Shown piece after piece: positions 6,797 to 8,715 of a stretch of DNA of 8,715 nt. The first letter of the stretch is position 1. Each line of letters opens with the position of its first letter. A program made the position numbers and the translations under genes. This DNA is from Chloroflexota bacterium. GTDB lineage: Bacteria > Chloroflexota > Anaerolineae > Anaerolineales > UBA11858. Where the stretch lies: NCBI GenBank assembly GCA_003513015.1, contig DOTA01000493.1, forward strand, positions 1-8,715. The letters run 5' to 3'. The notes under the pieces are model-generated. The model worked only from the letters and a program-made list of their open reading frames with translations, was not told where the DNA came from and did not search any database.

Positions 6797-7690
6797 ATGG
6801 CTAACGCAAGAGAAGTACAACTCCGCATCCGCAGTGTAAAAAATATCGCTCAGGTAACGCGTGCTTTGCAGGCTGTCAGTGCCAGCAAAGTGCAAAAAGC
6901 GATGCAAGCCATGTTACACACACGGCCCTATGCCACCAAAGCTTGGCAGGTGCTTACACACATTGCTTTGCAACCTGGACGCGCGAATTTACACCCGCTA
7001 TTGGTTGAACGCCAACAGATCAACAATGTTTTGGTTGTAATGATTAGTGGGGATCGAGGTCTGGCGGGTGCCTACAATACAAATATTGTTAGGCACACAT
7101 TGCAACAATTTGGTAAATACCCCGTTCCGGTGCGCTACATTACGGTTGGGCGCAAAGGGCGTGATATGATGCTTCGCCGTGGCGCCAACATTATGGCCGA
7201 GTTTAGTAATTTACCGGCGGCCCCATCTTTTGCAGATGTGTCTGCTATTGGTCGGCTGGCTGTAGATGAATTCCTATCCGGTCAGGCTGATGAAGTTTAT
7301 TTGGTTTACACCGATTTCGTAAATATGATCAAGCAAATCGCCACAACCAAAAAACTGCTACCGCTGGAAGTTCAAAGTGGCGAAGGACGCGTACACGCGT
7401 ATGAACCCCAGGAATCTACCGGAGCCTATCTTTATGAGCCTGGCGAAGAAGCAATTTTAAACGAAATTGTGCCGCGTTTTACTGCATTGCAGGTTTATCA
7501 AGCTATCATGGAATCGATTGCCAGCGAACATGCTGCTCGCATGGTAGCCATGAAAAGTGCCACAGATAATGCCAGCGAGCTCAGCGGAGCCTTGCAGCTT
7601 GAATACAATAAGGCTCGTCAACAAACCATCACCAGCGAAATGTTGGATATTGCTGGCGGTGCCGAGGCGCTGGCGCAGAGTGGTTCGTAG
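6797..7690 (+). CDS. atpG: F-type ATP synthase subunit gamma
   Basis: Gamma subunit, 297 residues, the rotating central stalk of F1. The N-terminal helix (about 1-55) carries REVQLRIRSVKNIAQVTRALQ, continuing into VSASKVQKA. The Rossmann-like middle domain shows VVMISGDRGLAGAYNTNIVR (79-98), TVGRKGRDMM and VDEFLSGQADEVYLVYTDF. The C-terminal helix has SEHAARMVAMKSATDNASEL and YNKARQQTITSEMLDIAGGAEAL, the characteristic gamma end. Length is slightly above the 286 residues of E. coli. An AAAGGGA Shine-Dalgarno (6786-6792) precedes the ATG by 4 nt, and the gap from atpA is 21 nt, so the two genes are one transcription unit. It is followed by an unusually long 150 nt spacer before atpD. No frame disruption is seen. 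Confidence 0.97.
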   Translation: MANAREVQLRIRSVKNIAQVTRALQAVSASKVQKAMQAMLHTRPYATKAWQVLTHIALQPGRANLHPLLVERQQINNVLVVMISGDRGLAGAYNTNIVRHTLQQFGKYPVPVRYITVGRKGRDMMLRRGANIMAEFSNLPAAPSFADVSAIGRLAVDEFLSGQADEVYLVYTDFVNMIKQIATTKKLLPLEVQSGEGRVHAYEPQESTGAYLYEPGEEAILNEIVPRFTALQVYQAIMESIASEHAARMVAMKSATDNASELSGALQLEYNKARQQTITSEMLDIAGGAEALAQSGS

Positions 7691-7711
7691 CTATTAACCA
7701 AAAATAGATAA

Positions 7712-7735
7712 ATTAGTGGATTAGTTGATTAGAAA
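7712..7735. repeat. Tandem ATTAG-headed octamers, three copies
   Basis: ATTAGTGG (7712-7719), ATTAGTTG (7720-7727) and ATTAGAAA (7728-7735) are consecutive 8-nt units sharing the first five bases. Copies one and two share seven of eight bases. The array is short and low in complexity, so slippage-type origin is plausible. Confidence 0.5.
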
Positions 7736-7781
7736 ATCAGTATTGAGTGGAGCATTCGGGATTGGATGATAGGTATTTCTC

Positions 7782-7804
7782 TGGTACCTGGCAATTGGAA
7801 CCTG
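7782..7804. repeat. Near-identical 9-mer pair, also able to fold
   Basis: TGGTACCTG (7782-7790) and TGGAACCTG (7796-7804) differ at one base and are offset by 14 nt. Because GGTACC is itself palindromic, 7783-7788 can also pair with 7797-7802 as a six-base stem with one A-A mismatch and an 8-nt loop. Function, if any, is unknown. Confidence 0.4.
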
Positions 7805-7828
7805 ATCACTCACACACAATAACTATAA

Positions 7829-8715
<887 letters not shown>

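Overview
The window is an ordinary-looking stretch of bacterial chromosome, moderately balanced in G+C as judged by eye, with all recognisable genes on the + strand. It most likely comes from a member of the Chloroflexota, probably an Anaerolineae-type organism. That placement rests on the overall look of the proteins (the atpG N-terminal helix, the long atpA, the GHQ-type alcohol dehydrogenase) and on gene order. It is an inference, not a database result.

Layout: (1) 61-1059, a zinc-dependent medium-chain alcohol dehydrogenase with its own Shine-Dalgarno sequence. (2) 1060-1139, an 80 nt gap holding a good extended -10 promoter. (3) 1140-3872, a tight cluster yebC-ruvC-ruvA-proC: a translation factor/regulator of the YebC/TACO1 family, two parts of the Holliday-junction machinery, and the last enzyme of proline synthesis. 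ruvB is not here. (4) 3873-3999, a 127 nt gap with a good sigma70-type promoter match and a weakly supported 41-codon small ORF. (5) 4000-5070, an M42-family aminopeptidase. (6) 5114-8715, the F1 genes atpA-atpG-atpD of the ATP synthase, with atpD cut off by the window end. The genes for the membrane sector and delta subunit (atpB, E, F, H), which often precede atpA, are not upstream.

The ruv genes act together on recombination intermediates: RuvA binds and holds the four-way junction, RuvC cuts it, and RuvB encoded elsewhere would drive migration. atpA, atpG and atpD encode alpha, gamma and beta of the catalytic F1 head, which couples proton (or sodium) flow to ATP synthesis at the membrane. 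Walker motifs, the catalytic Glu of beta and the arginine finger of alpha are all present, so the complex should be catalytically competent.

I found no convincing undescribed system. The points most worth a second look are a 40-50 residue insertion in AtpA, the split ATP synthase locus behind a peptidase gene, a 150 nt repeat-bearing spacer between atpG and atpD, and a patch in the dehydrogenase that looks like a compensated double frameshift. I saw no tRNA, rRNA, CRISPR array, insertion sequence or convincing rho-independent terminator.
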